The notes under the pieces were generated by a model. It saw only the letters and a program-made list of their open reading frames with translations. It was not told the DNA's origin and did no database searches. 64,000 bases of DNA from CAZUXY01 sp964624235 (GTDB taxonomy: Bacteria > Spirochaetota > UBA4802 > UBA5368): contig CAZUXY010000011.1 in the NCBI GenBank assembly GCA_964624235.1, positions 1 through 64,000 of the forward strand. Reading direction: 5' to 3'. The position numbers and the translations under genes were made by a program. Positions 7,244-15,973 of this stretch are shown here, piece by piece. Position 1 is the stretch's first letter. Every line of letters starts with the position of its first letter.

Positions 7244-8161
7244 TCAGCGTATTCCGTAACGGTTTCCCTGTGTCTTCAGATAGGCCACACCGGAATTGCT
7301 GAACGGTGAGTTGGTTGTGATGTCCATGAGGTTTTTCGTGACCTTTTCCGCCACGTCTTTCTTCCCGGGCAGCACCGACTTGATCAGGTAGTCTTTGAGG
7401 TTGCCTTTACTGGCACCTGTTATAAGCGACGCCGGGTTGGTGAAGAACGGCGTGAACGTGAGGCTTGTGACGACCAGCTGCGCCATCTTCGAGGTCGAGA
7501 CCGTGGTATCCAGCTTCCCGGTAACCACCATCTGCTCTATGACCGTACGGAACATGGCGCCCTCAGTGAGATACTTTATGGATATCTCGTCGTAGAAATT
7601 GTTCTGGTTCACCAGGCAGCTCTTTACCGAGTAACCGCGTTTTGCCTTGCAGTACGAAGGCCGTGCCGTAAATTTCCCGGCATCGACCTCGACAGGAATA
7701 GAATCGCCCAGTTCGCTGAATTCCATAAAGCCGTTCTCGCCCCTGGCCGCGATCTGCTGTCTGACCCCGTTGACCATCATTTCGATGATCAGTCCGTCAA
7801 GGGTGGTCTTTATGTCTCGGGCGACGGGGGGCGAGGGGGAAACCTGCATAAGACGGGATCCGCCTTCCCTTTTCAGACGGTCGGTCGTATAATACTCCCG
7901 TATATGTATGATGCCGTTACTGATAATCAGGATATCGACGGTCTTGGTGCCTTCCCAGTAGTAGTCCAGTTTGACGGTGCCCCCCACGACGGTCCTGCCG
8001 ACGATATGGTACACGGCGAAATCTCCCGACTTCGGATTGTTGTGCAGAAGGTATATGCCCCCCACCTTCCAGCCTTCCTGTTTTACATCGGGTATGAGGG
8101 TGCCCTTGAGGCAACCCGTGGCCATTGATACGATTACCAGCATCAAAAGGTATTTCTTCAT
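7244..8161 (-). CDS. Lipoprotein of unknown function
   Basis: The protein has 305 residues. A short signal peptide ends in a lipobox with the lipidated cysteine in MATGCLKG, so the mature protein is anchored to a membrane. The body is mostly predicted beta strand (VYHIVGRTVVGGTVKLDYYW), then alpha-helical in the last third. Two further cysteines (SYCKAK and KSCLVN) may form a disulfide. I recognise no family. It is monocistronic and faces away from the MoxR gene. Confidence 0.8.
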   Translation of the reverse strand: MKKYLLMLVIVSMATGCLKGTLIPDVKQEGWKVGGIYLLHNNPKSGDFAVYHIVGRTVVGGTVKLDYYWEGTKTVDILIISNGIIHIREYYTTDRLKREGGSRLMQVSPSPPVARDIKTTLDGLIIEMMVNGVRQQIAARGENGFMEFSELGDSIPVEVDAGKFTARPSYCKAKRGYSVKSCLVNQNNFYDEISIKYLTEGAMFRTVIEQMVVTGKLDTTVSTSKMAQLVVTSLTFTPFFTNPASLITGASKGNLKDYLIKSVLPGKKDVAEKVTKNLMDITTNSPFSNSGVAYLKTQGNRYGIR

Positions 8162-8318
8162 GACATTTTCCTTTTCAAGTGTCGGTTACCCGGCGTCGTC
8201 TCTTTGCAGCGGATTCATTTTGATAGTACCGGTGTGGCCATCTGTCAATCTTTTTAACCTGAAGCCGCTGATGTCCGATCTGCGGTGATACATTCCTTTT
8301 TTTACTTTACAAATCCCC

Positions 8319-8342
8319 TCACCCCGCAACAAGGTGGGGTGA
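8319..8342 (+). other. Stem-loop in the 5' leader of the MoxR gene
   Basis: TCACCCC at 8319-8325 pairs perfectly with GGGGTGA at 8336-8342 around a 10-base loop. It lies 30 bases before the MoxR ATG and does not cover the GAGGAA ribosome site. Its role is unknown; it may stabilise the leader or terminate upstream transcripts. Confidence 0.45.
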
Positions 8343-8371
8343 ACACCATAAAGGGAAAAAGAGGAAATTTT

Positions 8372-9223
8372 ATGGATTACTTTAAAGGCACCGGCGATTA
8401 TGTACTCTCCCCGGAACTCCGCGACAACGTGAACGTTTCCATAGTGCTGGGACGGCCACTGCTGGTCAAGGGCGAGCCCGGCACCGGGAAGACCCTGCTG
8501 GCCCATTCCATCGCGGCGGGTCTGGGCAAACGCCTCATCATCTGGAACATAAAGTCCACCACCAAGGCGAAAGAGGGTCTTTATGTCTACGATACGGTGC
8601 AGCGCCTCAACGACGCACGTTTCGGTGATAAGGACATCTCGGACATTCGCCAGTATATCAAGCTGGGCAAGCTGGGCGAGGCCTTCGCCTCGGAGGAACA
8701 GGTGGTGCTCCTCATCGACGAAGTAGATAAGGCCGACATCGAGTTTCCCAATGACCTTTTGAACGAGCTGGACGAGATGAGCTTTCATATTCCCGAAACC
8801 GGCGATACCGTCAAGGCGAAGTACCGCCCCATCGTGGTAATCACCTCAAACAGCGAGAAAGAACTGCCCGACCCCTTTCTGCGCAGGTGCGTCTTCCACT
8901 ATATAGAGTTCCCCGACGAGAACCTCATGGAAGAGATCGTACTGGTGCATTTCCCGGACCTCGAGAAGAAGATACTTAAAGAGAGCCTGAAAAAGTTTTA
9001 CTGGATACGCACCTTCGACAACCTGAGAAAGAAACCCTCCACCTCGGAGCTCATCGACTGGATCCAGGCGCTCATCGCGGCGGGAATGTCGCCCGCGAAG
9101 ATTGAAAAGGAAATGCCATTCCTGGGTGCCCTTTTGAAGAAAAAAGAGGATACCGACGTCATCAACGGTTCGACGAAGCACCACGGGTTCACTTCGAGTG
9201 CAAGGACCAGGAATGTTTATTAA
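8372..9223 (+). CDS. MoxR/CoxD-type AAA+ ATPase
   Basis: This 283-residue ATPase has Walker A (VKGEPGTGKTLLA, about residue 28), Walker B (VVLLIDEVDKAD), sensor 1 (VVITSNSEKELPD) and an arginine finger region (FLRRCVFHYIEF). MoxR-family ATPases act as chaperones for metalloenzymes or stress complexes together with a VWA partner, which is the next gene here. The start at 8372 has GAGGAA upstream and begins with the family's normal N-terminus; an in-frame start further upstream at 8285 would only add leader sequence. The stop overlaps the VWA gene by 11 bases. Confidence 0.9.
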   Translation: MDYFKGTGDYVLSPELRDNVNVSIVLGRPLLVKGEPGTGKTLLAHSIAAGLGKRLIIWNIKSTTKAKEGLYVYDTVQRLNDARFGDKDISDIRQYIKLGKLGEAFASEEQVVLLIDEVDKADIEFPNDLLNELDEMSFHIPETGDTVKAKYRPIVVITSNSEKELPDPFLRRCVFHYIEFPDENLMEEIVLVHFPDLEKKILKESLKKFYWIRTFDNLRKKPSTSELIDWIQALIAAGMSPAKIEKEMPFLGALLKKKEDTDVINGSTKHHGFTSSARTRNVY

Positions 9224-10400
9224 CTTCTTCTTCAATCTCAAGTCTTACGGGGTGCCGGTGTCGCTGCACGAGTGGATTACCCTCCACCGGGCCCTGGAGG
9301 AGAACCTCAACGACTCGAGCCTTACCCGTTTTTACTACATCGCCCGTGCGATCCTTGTAAAGAACGAGATCTATTTCGACAAGTACGATATGGCTTTTCT
9401 CGACACCTTCAAGGACATAGAGACCACCGACGAGATGCTCGAGAAGATACTGGAAGGGCTCAAAAAGGTTAAAGAACTGCACCTCTCCGAGGAGGAGAAG
9501 AAGCAGATCGAAGAGCTCGACCTGGACCAGGTGCTCAAAAACTTCGAAGAGCAGCTGCGGCAGGGACATTTCAAGGACCATGTAGGAGGGAACCGCGCCA
9601 TCGGCACCGGCGGCAGGTCCACCCAGGGCGCGTGGGGTTACAATCCGGCGGGAATCCGCATAGGACAGGGGGAATCGCGTCACAAGCGGGCCGTGCAGAT
9701 CGCCGAGAAACGCGAGTTCCGCAATTACTCGAGCTCCGTCACCCTGGACGTGCGCCAGATGCGGGTCGCGCTGGCGCACCTGCGCTCCCTCCTGCCCCTG
9801 GGCCCGGAGGAAAAGCTGAACCTTCCCGCCACCATCGATGAAACCTGTAAAAACGCCGGTGAGATCGAACTCATCTGGGAGAACAAAGAGAAAAAGGCGG
9901 CGAAGGTCATTCTCCTTATGGACGTGGGCGGTTCCATGACCCCCTACACCCGGCTGGTGGAACGGCTCTTTTCGGCCGCCTCTTCCCAGATCAGCCGGTT
10001 CAAGCACTACTATTTCCACAACTGCGTCTATCAGGACCTGTGGACCGATATAGAACGCAGGGATTCCATGTCCACGCTGGAGTTTATCAGGAGCGAAGAC
10101 GCCGACTACAAGCTCATCATGGTGGGCGACGCCGAAATGGCTCCCTCGGAACTCACCTGGGTGAACGGAGCCATCGACTACTGGTACCACAACGAGGTGC
10201 CCGGCCTGGTGTGGCTGCAGAAGCTGCGTGAGAAATTCCGCGACTCCATCTGGCTCAACCCTCTCCCGTCCCGTTCGTGGGGATTCGTGCAGTCGGTACG
10301 CATGGTCAGGGACGTCTTTCCCATGTTCGCGCTCACCCTGGACGGCCTCGACGAGGGAGTGAAGTTCCTTATGCAGGGCAAGGGAAAGATCTACGCGTAA
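9213..10400 (+). CDS. VWA-domain CoxE-like protein
   Basis: The protein has 395 residues. The N-terminal half is helical and charged. Then a glycine-rich linker (AIGTGGRSTQGAWGYNP) leads to a von Willebrand factor A domain with the metal-site strand ILLMDVGGSM. The usual MIDAS motif DxSxS reads DxGxS here, so metal binding may be altered, as in many CoxE relatives. In the CO dehydrogenase system CoxD (AAA+) and CoxE (VWA) cooperate in active-site maturation; no such enzyme is in this window. The ATG at 9213 has an AGGACCAGGA site. Confidence 0.88.
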   Translation: MFINFFFNLKSYGVPVSLHEWITLHRALEENLNDSSLTRFYYIARAILVKNEIYFDKYDMAFLDTFKDIETTDEMLEKILEGLKKVKELHLSEEEKKQIEELDLDQVLKNFEEQLRQGHFKDHVGGNRAIGTGGRSTQGAWGYNPAGIRIGQGESRHKRAVQIAEKREFRNYSSSVTLDVRQMRVALAHLRSLLPLGPEEKLNLPATIDETCKNAGEIELIWENKEKKAAKVILLMDVGGSMTPYTRLVERLFSAASSQISRFKHYYFHNCVYQDLWTDIERRDSMSTLEFIRSEDADYKLIMVGDAEMAPSELTWVNGAIDYWYHNEVPGLVWLQKLREKFRDSIWLNPLPSRSWGFVQSVRMVRDVFPMFALTLDGLDEGVKFLMQGKGKIYA

Positions 10401-10405
10401 ACGTC

Positions 10406-11353
10406 ATGGTTGAAATCAAAGGACTGAAGAAATATTTCAAGACCCGAAAGAGCGGGCTCATGGAAAAACCGGGGCTGGTACGCGCGGTGGACGATGTCAG
10501 TTTCACCATCCCCCGGGGGGCCACCCTGGGTCTGGTGGGAGAAAGCGGCAGCGGCAAGACCACGGCCGCCCGTTCGATACTCCGTCTCATCGATCCCGAC
10601 GGGGGCAGCGTGAAAATCGGCGATACCGACGTGACTTCACTCAACCGCGGAGAGCTCAGGATATTCCGCCGGCACATGCAGATAGTCTTCCAGGACCCCT
10701 ACGGGTCGCTCAATCCCCGTATGACTGTGGGGAAAATACTGGCGGAACCCTTTACCGTTCATACCTCTATGGACAGGAACAGCATCCGGGAAGCGACCGG
10801 AGATCTCCTCGACCTGGTGGGGCTCCTTCCGGAACACGCCGACCGTTATCCCCACGAGTTCAGCGGCGGGCAGCGCCAGCGCATAGGGATCGCCCGGGCC
10901 ATCGCGCTCAACCCGAAGTTTATCATCCTCGATGAGCCGGTATCGGCACTGGACGTTTCCATCCAGGGGCAGATTCTCAACCTGCTCAAGGACCTGCAGG
11001 AACGTCTGGAACTTACCTACCTCTTCGTGGCTCACGACCTCGCGGTGGTGGAACATATCAGCAGCAGGATATCGGTGATGTACCTGGGAAGGATCGTGGA
11101 AGAGAGCCCACGCGACCAAATGTACCGCAGCCCCCTGCATCCCTATACGCAGAGCCTCATCAAATCCATACCGGGGAAAAAACCGGTCAAACACGGCTTC
11201 CAGGCGATACGGGGGGAAATCCCTTCACCCGAAAACCCTCCGACCGGGTGCCACTTCCATCCCCGCTGTCCGCATGTGATGGACATCTGCCGGGAGCAGT
11301 ATCCCGACGTCAGGTCCTCGAAAGACTCGCGTGTGGCGTGTCATCTCTACTGA
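10406..11353 (+). CDS. Oligopeptide/dipeptide ABC transporter ATPase (OppF/DppF type)
   Basis: This 315-residue ATP-binding subunit has Walker A (VGESGSGKTTAA), signature FSGGQRQRIGIARA, Walker B (FIILDEPVSALD) and the C-terminal oligopeptide-type cysteine motif GCHFHPRCPHVMDIC. OppF subunits pair with OppD and two permeases to import peptides, but no such partners are here. The gene starts 5 bases after the CoxE-like stop, so it is in that operon. The lone ATPase may serve transporter subunits encoded elsewhere. Confidence 0.9.
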   Translation: MVEIKGLKKYFKTRKSGLMEKPGLVRAVDDVSFTIPRGATLGLVGESGSGKTTAARSILRLIDPDGGSVKIGDTDVTSLNRGELRIFRRHMQIVFQDPYGSLNPRMTVGKILAEPFTVHTSMDRNSIREATGDLLDLVGLLPEHADRYPHEFSGGQRQRIGIARAIALNPKFIILDEPVSALDVSIQGQILNLLKDLQERLELTYLFVAHDLAVVEHISSRISVMYLGRIVEESPRDQMYRSPLHPYTQSLIKSIPGKKPVKHGFQAIRGEIPSPENPPTGCHFHPRCPHVMDICREQYPDVRSSKDSRVACHLY

Positions 11354-11366
11354 GCCGCCGCCGGGG

Positions 11367-12149
11367 CTATGCCATTTCAGAATACAGTTCCCTGTTGAAG
11401 TCGAAATCTTCAGTCGGTTCAGCCCCGCCATGGGAAACCGAAACGCAGGCGAGGAAATTCGCCGTGCCGCGCCCGGGCCTGTTTCCCTTCGCGGTCTCAA
11501 GCGCGGCGGGGCCGTATTCGATATCCAGACCGAAAAACCAGCGGAAGCACAACTGGTAAGAGAGAGGCAGTGCCGTTTTATAAAGCCCCGTGGTTTTCGC
11601 GCCCAGCGCCAGTGCGGTTGATGAGGGTACCGCCGCCACGTGGGTGTAAGGGACCCAGTTGTCCCATGAGTGGGGATATGTGCCCGCCGTCGTGTCGGGC
11701 ACGCTGGGGAAGGCCATGCCGGTGATGGGATCGTAATCGTAAAGCAGAAGACGCGCATCAGCTCCGACCGAATGGAGTTTTTTAAGCTGGTCCTTGCGCA
11801 GCGTGGAAAAGGTATTCTTGTCGGGGTCCTTCTTTCGCGCCATGATATATGCCGCACCTTCCAGCACCGTACCGTCGTGATATAAAATCGAGAAAAGCAG
11901 TACCGCATCCGCCAGGGGGTTTACCGGCGGGTCGTTGAGCTGATACAGTTTCCAGCGGGTCCTGACCAGGTCTCCGGGAAGTCTGAACCGTTTGAAATGG
12001 AAGAAATCCCTCATCTGCATCATCAGCGTATGGGTAAGATAGTCTTCTTCCCAGTTTTGCGGATAAGCTCCCTTAATGTGATGAAAAACACGGTTTTCAA
12101 AAGAAACCATCAGGTTCCTTGCGCTGCTTTTCGACGATCTGGTATCCAT
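11367..12149 (-). CDS. Hypothetical protein, about 260 residues
   Basis: A soluble 260-residue protein without signal peptide or membrane segments. The centre (VLLFSILYHDGTVLEGAAYIMARKK cut into DGTVLEGAAY and IMARKK, then LLLYDYDP) has the strand order of a PD-(D/E)xK nuclease-like fold. The acidic-x-lysine catalytic pair is not clearly present, so I make no nuclease claim. An AAGGAT site lies 9 bases before the ATG. The gene is on the minus strand, convergent with oppF and downstream of dsbD. Confidence 0.65.
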   Translation of the reverse strand: MDTRSSKSSARNLMVSFENRVFHHIKGAYPQNWEEDYLTHTLMMQMRDFFHFKRFRLPGDLVRTRWKLYQLNDPPVNPLADAVLLFSILYHDGTVLEGAAYIMARKKDPDKNTFSTLRKDQLKKLHSVGADARLLLYDYDPITGMAFPSVPDTTAGTYPHSWDNWVPYTHVAAVPSSTALALGAKTTGLYKTALPLSYQLCFRWFFGLDIEYGPAALETAKGNRPGRGTANFLACVSVSHGGAEPTEDFDFNRELYSEMA

Positions 12150-12259
12150 TATGATTTATCCTTTGTATGGTGCTTGAGCGGCCTTTAACTGCTGAGGGGT
12201 CACCTCAAGCTGCTTTCCGTTAACGTCTGCAGTATATGGCAGACAGGTGCTTCGGACAA

Positions 12260-14143
12260 TTACTTTTTGTTTTCGTCACCCGGTGAAAAACCCGCGGCGC
12301 GTTTCAGGGCTGAGAGCACCTCGCGGCGGGTATAGATATCCCTGAGACAGTAAGGCCGGTAAAAACCGCTGCCGGCGGGGAACACCGCAAGGAAGGGTAT
12401 AGACCTGCCACCAAGGGCGTGGAGCAACCTCAGCGCCTGGGGATTTTCCCGTGTGAGATCCGCAGTGTACAGCCGCGCGCCGGTGGTCTTCATCAAGGAA
12501 ATCACTTCCGTACTGCGAAGGACCCGTGCCTCCACCAGCGTACAGTTGGGACACCAGTCGGCGGTGAACTTGACCGTGGAAACAACCCCTTCGTTCCGGT
12601 TGCGGTAAAGCGCTTCCATCGAAAACGCGTCTTCCCTGATACCGGAAATAGAGGCGGTCCTGTCGAACGCCCGGTACGATATCCAGTACCCTCCAACGAT
12701 GAAAAGCGCCAGTACCGCGCCGGCGACCACGCGTGTTCTCGCCGGTCGTACCGGAGACCCGTAACGTCCGAACTGCCAGAAACCGATGCCGATAAACATG
12801 AGAAACCACAGGGTAGGTACAATCATGCCGGGTTCGAGCAGTCCCACCAGGTACACCACCGTGCCCAGCATCAGAAAGCCCATGATCCTTTCAAAGGTGA
12901 CCGTCCATTCCCCCGGCCGGGGTATAAACCGCAGCATACCCGGGAAGGCTGAAAGCACTATATAAGGCAGGGCCATTCCCGCGCCCACGCTCATGAAGAT
13001 AAGAAAGATAATCCCCGGAGGACGCGTCAGGGCCCAGGCCAGGGTCCCTCCCAAAAAAGGACCGCTGCAGGGAGTGGCAAGCAGTGTCGCCAGCAGGCCC
13101 TTCACAAAGGAATCAACGTAAAGGTTCCGCTGTTCCCGTGAAAGCCTGCCCGCAAATGCGGGGACCGGGAACGTGAAGATTTCAAACATGGAAAGGGCCA
13201 GTACAAATACCAGTCCGGTCATGGCGATGAGGAACGTCCTTTTTTGAAAGAGTTCTCCCCAGTTGTACCCAAGGAAGGCGGCCAGTAAGGCCAGCGCGGC
13301 AAAGCTGATCATAATGCCGGAGGAAAAAAAGACACCCAGGGTTACAAGTGATTTCCTGTCGCCGCGGGCGTGTTTTACCAGGCCCATTATCTTGAGGCTT
13401 ACCACCGGCAGCACGCAGGGCATGAAGTTGAGAAAAAACCCCGCCAGCAGCCCGAACAGTATACCCTGGATGACACCGGCGACGCTGCCGCGGGTGATGT
13501 AGACAGGTGCGAAAACGGGAACGGGTTCCGCGGGTTTCAGCATCTGCACACCGGGCGGGATTTCCTTCCCTTCAGGGGACCGGGACGGGAATATAAATTC
13601 GCCCGAACGGTCACCGGTACCATTCTTCCTGTATTCATCAGACCGTACTATCCTGACGCTGACCGGGACAGTTGCCTCCACCGGAATGCAAGTCTCTGAA
13701 CTGCACACCAGCGCGTGTACGGTTACTGACGTTTTGTATGTTCCCGGCGGCGTTCCTTTGTGTATGTTCAGGGGAAGCAGTATCTCGGTTTCATGCCGGT
13801 ATATCCATACGTGGTCTTTCTCGTCGGCGGCGTAGTGCTTTTCGGGCGGACGGAAACCGGGTATCAGAAAATTCAGATGCGGTGTAGACCGTGCCCGCAC
13901 CTCGGTGGCCTTTCCGGTGCCGGGACCTTTGGGATTGCCGTAAATATATGACCCACCCGGGATCTCGACGCGAAACAGCAGGTGTTCTTTTGCACCCTGC
14001 ATGCTTGTAACGGTCAGATGTTCCGGTACAACTCTGAAATCGGCATGGGGTTCAGGTCCGCAACCCGACAGGATAAACAGGTAGAATATTATTGCGACAG
14101 GTACAGCGGAAAAAATCCGCCGCAACAGGGATGAACAGTTCAT
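12260..14143 (-). CDS. dsbD: Thiol:disulfide interchange protein DsbD, lipoprotein form
   Basis: The 627-residue protein shows the three DsbD parts in order: an N-terminal periplasmic domain (cysteines in CSSETCIPVEATV), a central eight-helix membrane domain with conserved cysteines (NFMPCVLPVVSLK and ATPCSGPFLGG), and a C-terminal thioredoxin-like domain with WCPNC (C531, C534). DsbD carries electrons from cytoplasmic thioredoxin to periplasmic proteins. The signal sequence ends in a lipobox (ILSGCGPEP), so the N-terminus may be lipid-anchored, which classical DsbD is not. Confidence 0.92.
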   Translation of the reverse strand: MNCSSLLRRIFSAVPVAIIFYLFILSGCGPEPHADFRVVPEHLTVTSMQGAKEHLLFRVEIPGGSYIYGNPKGPGTGKATEVRARSTPHLNFLIPGFRPPEKHYAADEKDHVWIYRHETEILLPLNIHKGTPPGTYKTSVTVHALVCSSETCIPVEATVPVSVRIVRSDEYRKNGTGDRSGEFIFPSRSPEGKEIPPGVQMLKPAEPVPVFAPVYITRGSVAGVIQGILFGLLAGFFLNFMPCVLPVVSLKIMGLVKHARGDRKSLVTLGVFFSSGIMISFAALALLAAFLGYNWGELFQKRTFLIAMTGLVFVLALSMFEIFTFPVPAFAGRLSREQRNLYVDSFVKGLLATLLATPCSGPFLGGTLAWALTRPPGIIFLIFMSVGAGMALPYIVLSAFPGMLRFIPRPGEWTVTFERIMGFLMLGTVVYLVGLLEPGMIVPTLWFLMFIGIGFWQFGRYGSPVRPARTRVVAGAVLALFIVGGYWISYRAFDRTASISGIREDAFSMEALYRNRNEGVVSTVKFTADWCPNCTLVEARVLRSTEVISLMKTTGARLYTADLTRENPQALRLLHALGGRSIPFLAVFPAGSGFYRPYCLRDIYTRREVLSALKRAAGFSPGDENKK

Positions 14144-14259
14144 GAAATCACCGTTACGTTATCAATTAGCGAAAGAGAATCTACCCCGGTCCATCGCTTT
14201 TGTCAATTGTAATCATCATTTCCCTCGGTCAACCGCTGACATCGGTATGTTTAAACCTG

Positions 14260-14288
14260 TTGACATGCGTGTCCGGTAACCTGATAAT
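14260..14288 (+). promoter_or_regulatory. Sigma70-like promoter upstream of the YkgJ gene
   Basis: TTGACA at 14260-14265 and GATAAT at 14283-14288 are 17 bases apart, close to consensus. The leader to the ATG at 14418 is about 125 bases. Confidence 0.55.
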
Positions 14289-14384
14289 TATAAAATCGTT
14301 TATACAAAAAATACATCGCTAAATATAATCCCGCCTCTCTTCCGGGGTGTTATACGGCAGGTTTTTGCTGAACTTCTTTACAGA

Positions 14385-14409
14385 CTCCCGGGTGTTTCAG
14401 AGGCGGGAG
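14385..14409 (+). other. Leader hairpin overlapping the ribosome site of the YkgJ gene
   Basis: CTCCCG (14385-14390) pairs with CGGGAG (14404-14409). The 3' arm is part of the GGAGGGG ribosome binding site of the ATG at 14418, so folding would limit ribosome access. Whether it is regulated is unknown. Confidence 0.35.
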
Positions 14410-14417
14410 GGGAACGA

Positions 14418-14750
14418 ATGGAAGGATCAGAATCCCCGGGTGGAATCAAACGGTGTCTCCGGTGCGGAATGTGCTGCCTTGAGGACATGATAGCCCTCGC
14501 TGATGAAGAAGATTTCATTCGCTGGAGAAATGAAGAGCGCGACGACATCCTGCATATTATAGAAAACGAAAGAGCGGTCTGGGCGGGAGACCGCCTGGTT
14601 TCTGCCAGGGACGGGCACCGTCTTGAACATTGCCCTTTCCTTTGCTGGGAAGGAACGATGCGACGTTGCGCCATATATGAGACCCGTCCGCGCGTATGTA
14701 GAGAATACGCTCCGGGTTCGTCCCGTTTGTGTCCGCGGTATAAAAAATGA
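14418..14750 (+). CDS. YkgJ-family cysteine-cluster protein
   Basis: This 110-residue protein has the Fe/Zn-chelating cysteine pattern of the YkgJ family (CLRCGMCC near residue 13, HCPFLCW, MRRCAIYETRPRVCREY and a final LCPRY). The family is believed to bind metal; the function is unsettled. GGAGGGG lies just before the ATG, partly inside a hairpin. It is followed 140 bases later by the rhomboid gene. Confidence 0.88.
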   Translation: MEGSESPGGIKRCLRCGMCCLEDMIALADEEDFIRWRNEERDDILHIIENERAVWAGDRLVSARDGHRLEHCPFLCWEGTMRRCAIYETRPRVCREYAPGSSRLCPRYKK

Positions 14751-14891
14751 CTTTACTGAAAATATGCGGTGTATTACGGTACTACCCTTAATAATCAGGT
14801 CTCATCGTCGATGGCTTTCAGGGATCTTCCTCTTTTCCACGGACCGGCGGTGTGGTCCGAAGGGTTCAGATAAAATGGCGGATAAAATTTA

Positions 14892-15863
14892 ATGAATGGA
14901 AGCGGCACCTCTCCCTATCAGGGATTCGTAGTAAAGCTCATCATCATCAATGTGGTGATTTTCGTACTGCAGATTTTTACCTTTTCCCGTCAGATGATGT
15001 ATACCTTTCCGGGGGCCGAGGGCAGCATGCAGGTCCCGGTTCAGACTTTTTACATGGGACTTATACCAGCCCTGGTGGTGGAAAAAGGATACCTGTGGCA
15101 GGTATTCACCTATATGTTTCTGCATGATACTTCGGGGTTCGCCCACCTTTTTTTCAATATGTACGCGCTGCTGCTTTTCGGCGTGCCTATCGAACAGGCA
15201 TGGGGAGGGAAAAGGTTTTTTCTTTACTACCTGTTCTGCGGGGTCGGCGCAGGCGTCTCCATACTGCTGATAAATATAATCTCCGGCGGGCCGGGTTACT
15301 GGATTCCGACCATAGGGGCATCGGGTGCGGTTTTCGGACTGCTGCTTGCTTTCGGGGTGCTGTATCCCAATGTGGAGATATACCTCTTTTTCATCCTTCC
15401 CATACGGGCAAAATACCTGGTGATACTTTACGGACTGGTGGAACTCTACCTTGAATTATTCGGCGGCGAGACCAATATCTCCCATGTGGGTCACCTGGGG
15501 GGGCTGGTATTCGGTCTGGTGTATTTTTATTTCTTCCGGCGCAGAACCGTGACCTTCAAATCGCGGCTGTTCCGGGCTCGCCTGGAAAAAAAGATATCAC
15601 CTTCAAGCCAGCCTATCCCGAAAGTCGGCGCGGGCGGCGACCGTGAGCTTAAACTCGCCATACTCGGCAAGCTCAGGGAAACCGGCTATGACTCACTCGA
15701 CGATGACGAGATACAGTATATCAAGTACCTCACCATCATGGTTGAGGGAAAAGAGGCGGACTGCGACAAAGCAGGTTATAATCCCGGCGATCCGGACTGC
15801 GACGATTGTGCAATCGACGACGTTTGTTTTATTAATGAGGTCAGGAAATATACTGAAAATTAA
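14892..15863 (+). CDS. Rhomboid intramembrane serine protease with cysteine-rich tail
   Basis: The 323-residue protein has six or seven membrane helices. The catalytic serine is in GASGAVFG (S144) and the catalytic histidine in SHVGHLGG (H201). Rhomboids cut membrane-anchored substrates. After the last helix a basic segment leads to a soluble tail of about 100 residues, with an acidic, cysteine-containing end (ADCDKAG, PDCDDCAIDDVC) that may bind metal. A GGCGGA-like site precedes the ATG. Substrate unknown. Confidence 0.92.
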   Translation: MNGSGTSPYQGFVVKLIIINVVIFVLQIFTFSRQMMYTFPGAEGSMQVPVQTFYMGLIPALVVEKGYLWQVFTYMFLHDTSGFAHLFFNMYALLLFGVPIEQAWGGKRFFLYYLFCGVGAGVSILLINIISGGPGYWIPTIGASGAVFGLLLAFGVLYPNVEIYLFFILPIRAKYLVILYGLVELYLELFGGETNISHVGHLGGLVFGLVYFYFFRRRTVTFKSRLFRARLEKKISPSSQPIPKVGAGGDRELKLAILGKLRETGYDSLDDDEIQYIKYLTIMVEGKEADCDKAGYNPGDPDCDDCAIDDVCFINEVRKYTEN

Positions 15864-15973
15864 TCTTTACAATTCAGTATTTTTCCTTTCTCAGTAATCC
15901 CGATGCGTGAAACGACTATCGGGCATCTGCCATGCCCGTAATCACATATCTTAACCAACAGGAGGATAAGCCA

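Noticed and set aside
8186..8788. Minus-strand frame of 200 residues across the MoxR start
   Set aside because: Antisense to strong AAA+ motifs, with no own motif or ribosome site.
9189..10190. Minus-strand frame of 333 residues
   Set aside because: Antisense of the CoxE-like gene; its apparent openness comes from the third-position GC bias of that gene.
11225..11908. Long minus-strand frame overlapping the 11367-12149 gene
   Set aside because: Rich in arginine, proline and serine with no family trace; it is the frame-shifted shadow of the 260-residue gene, which has a better ribosome site and composition.
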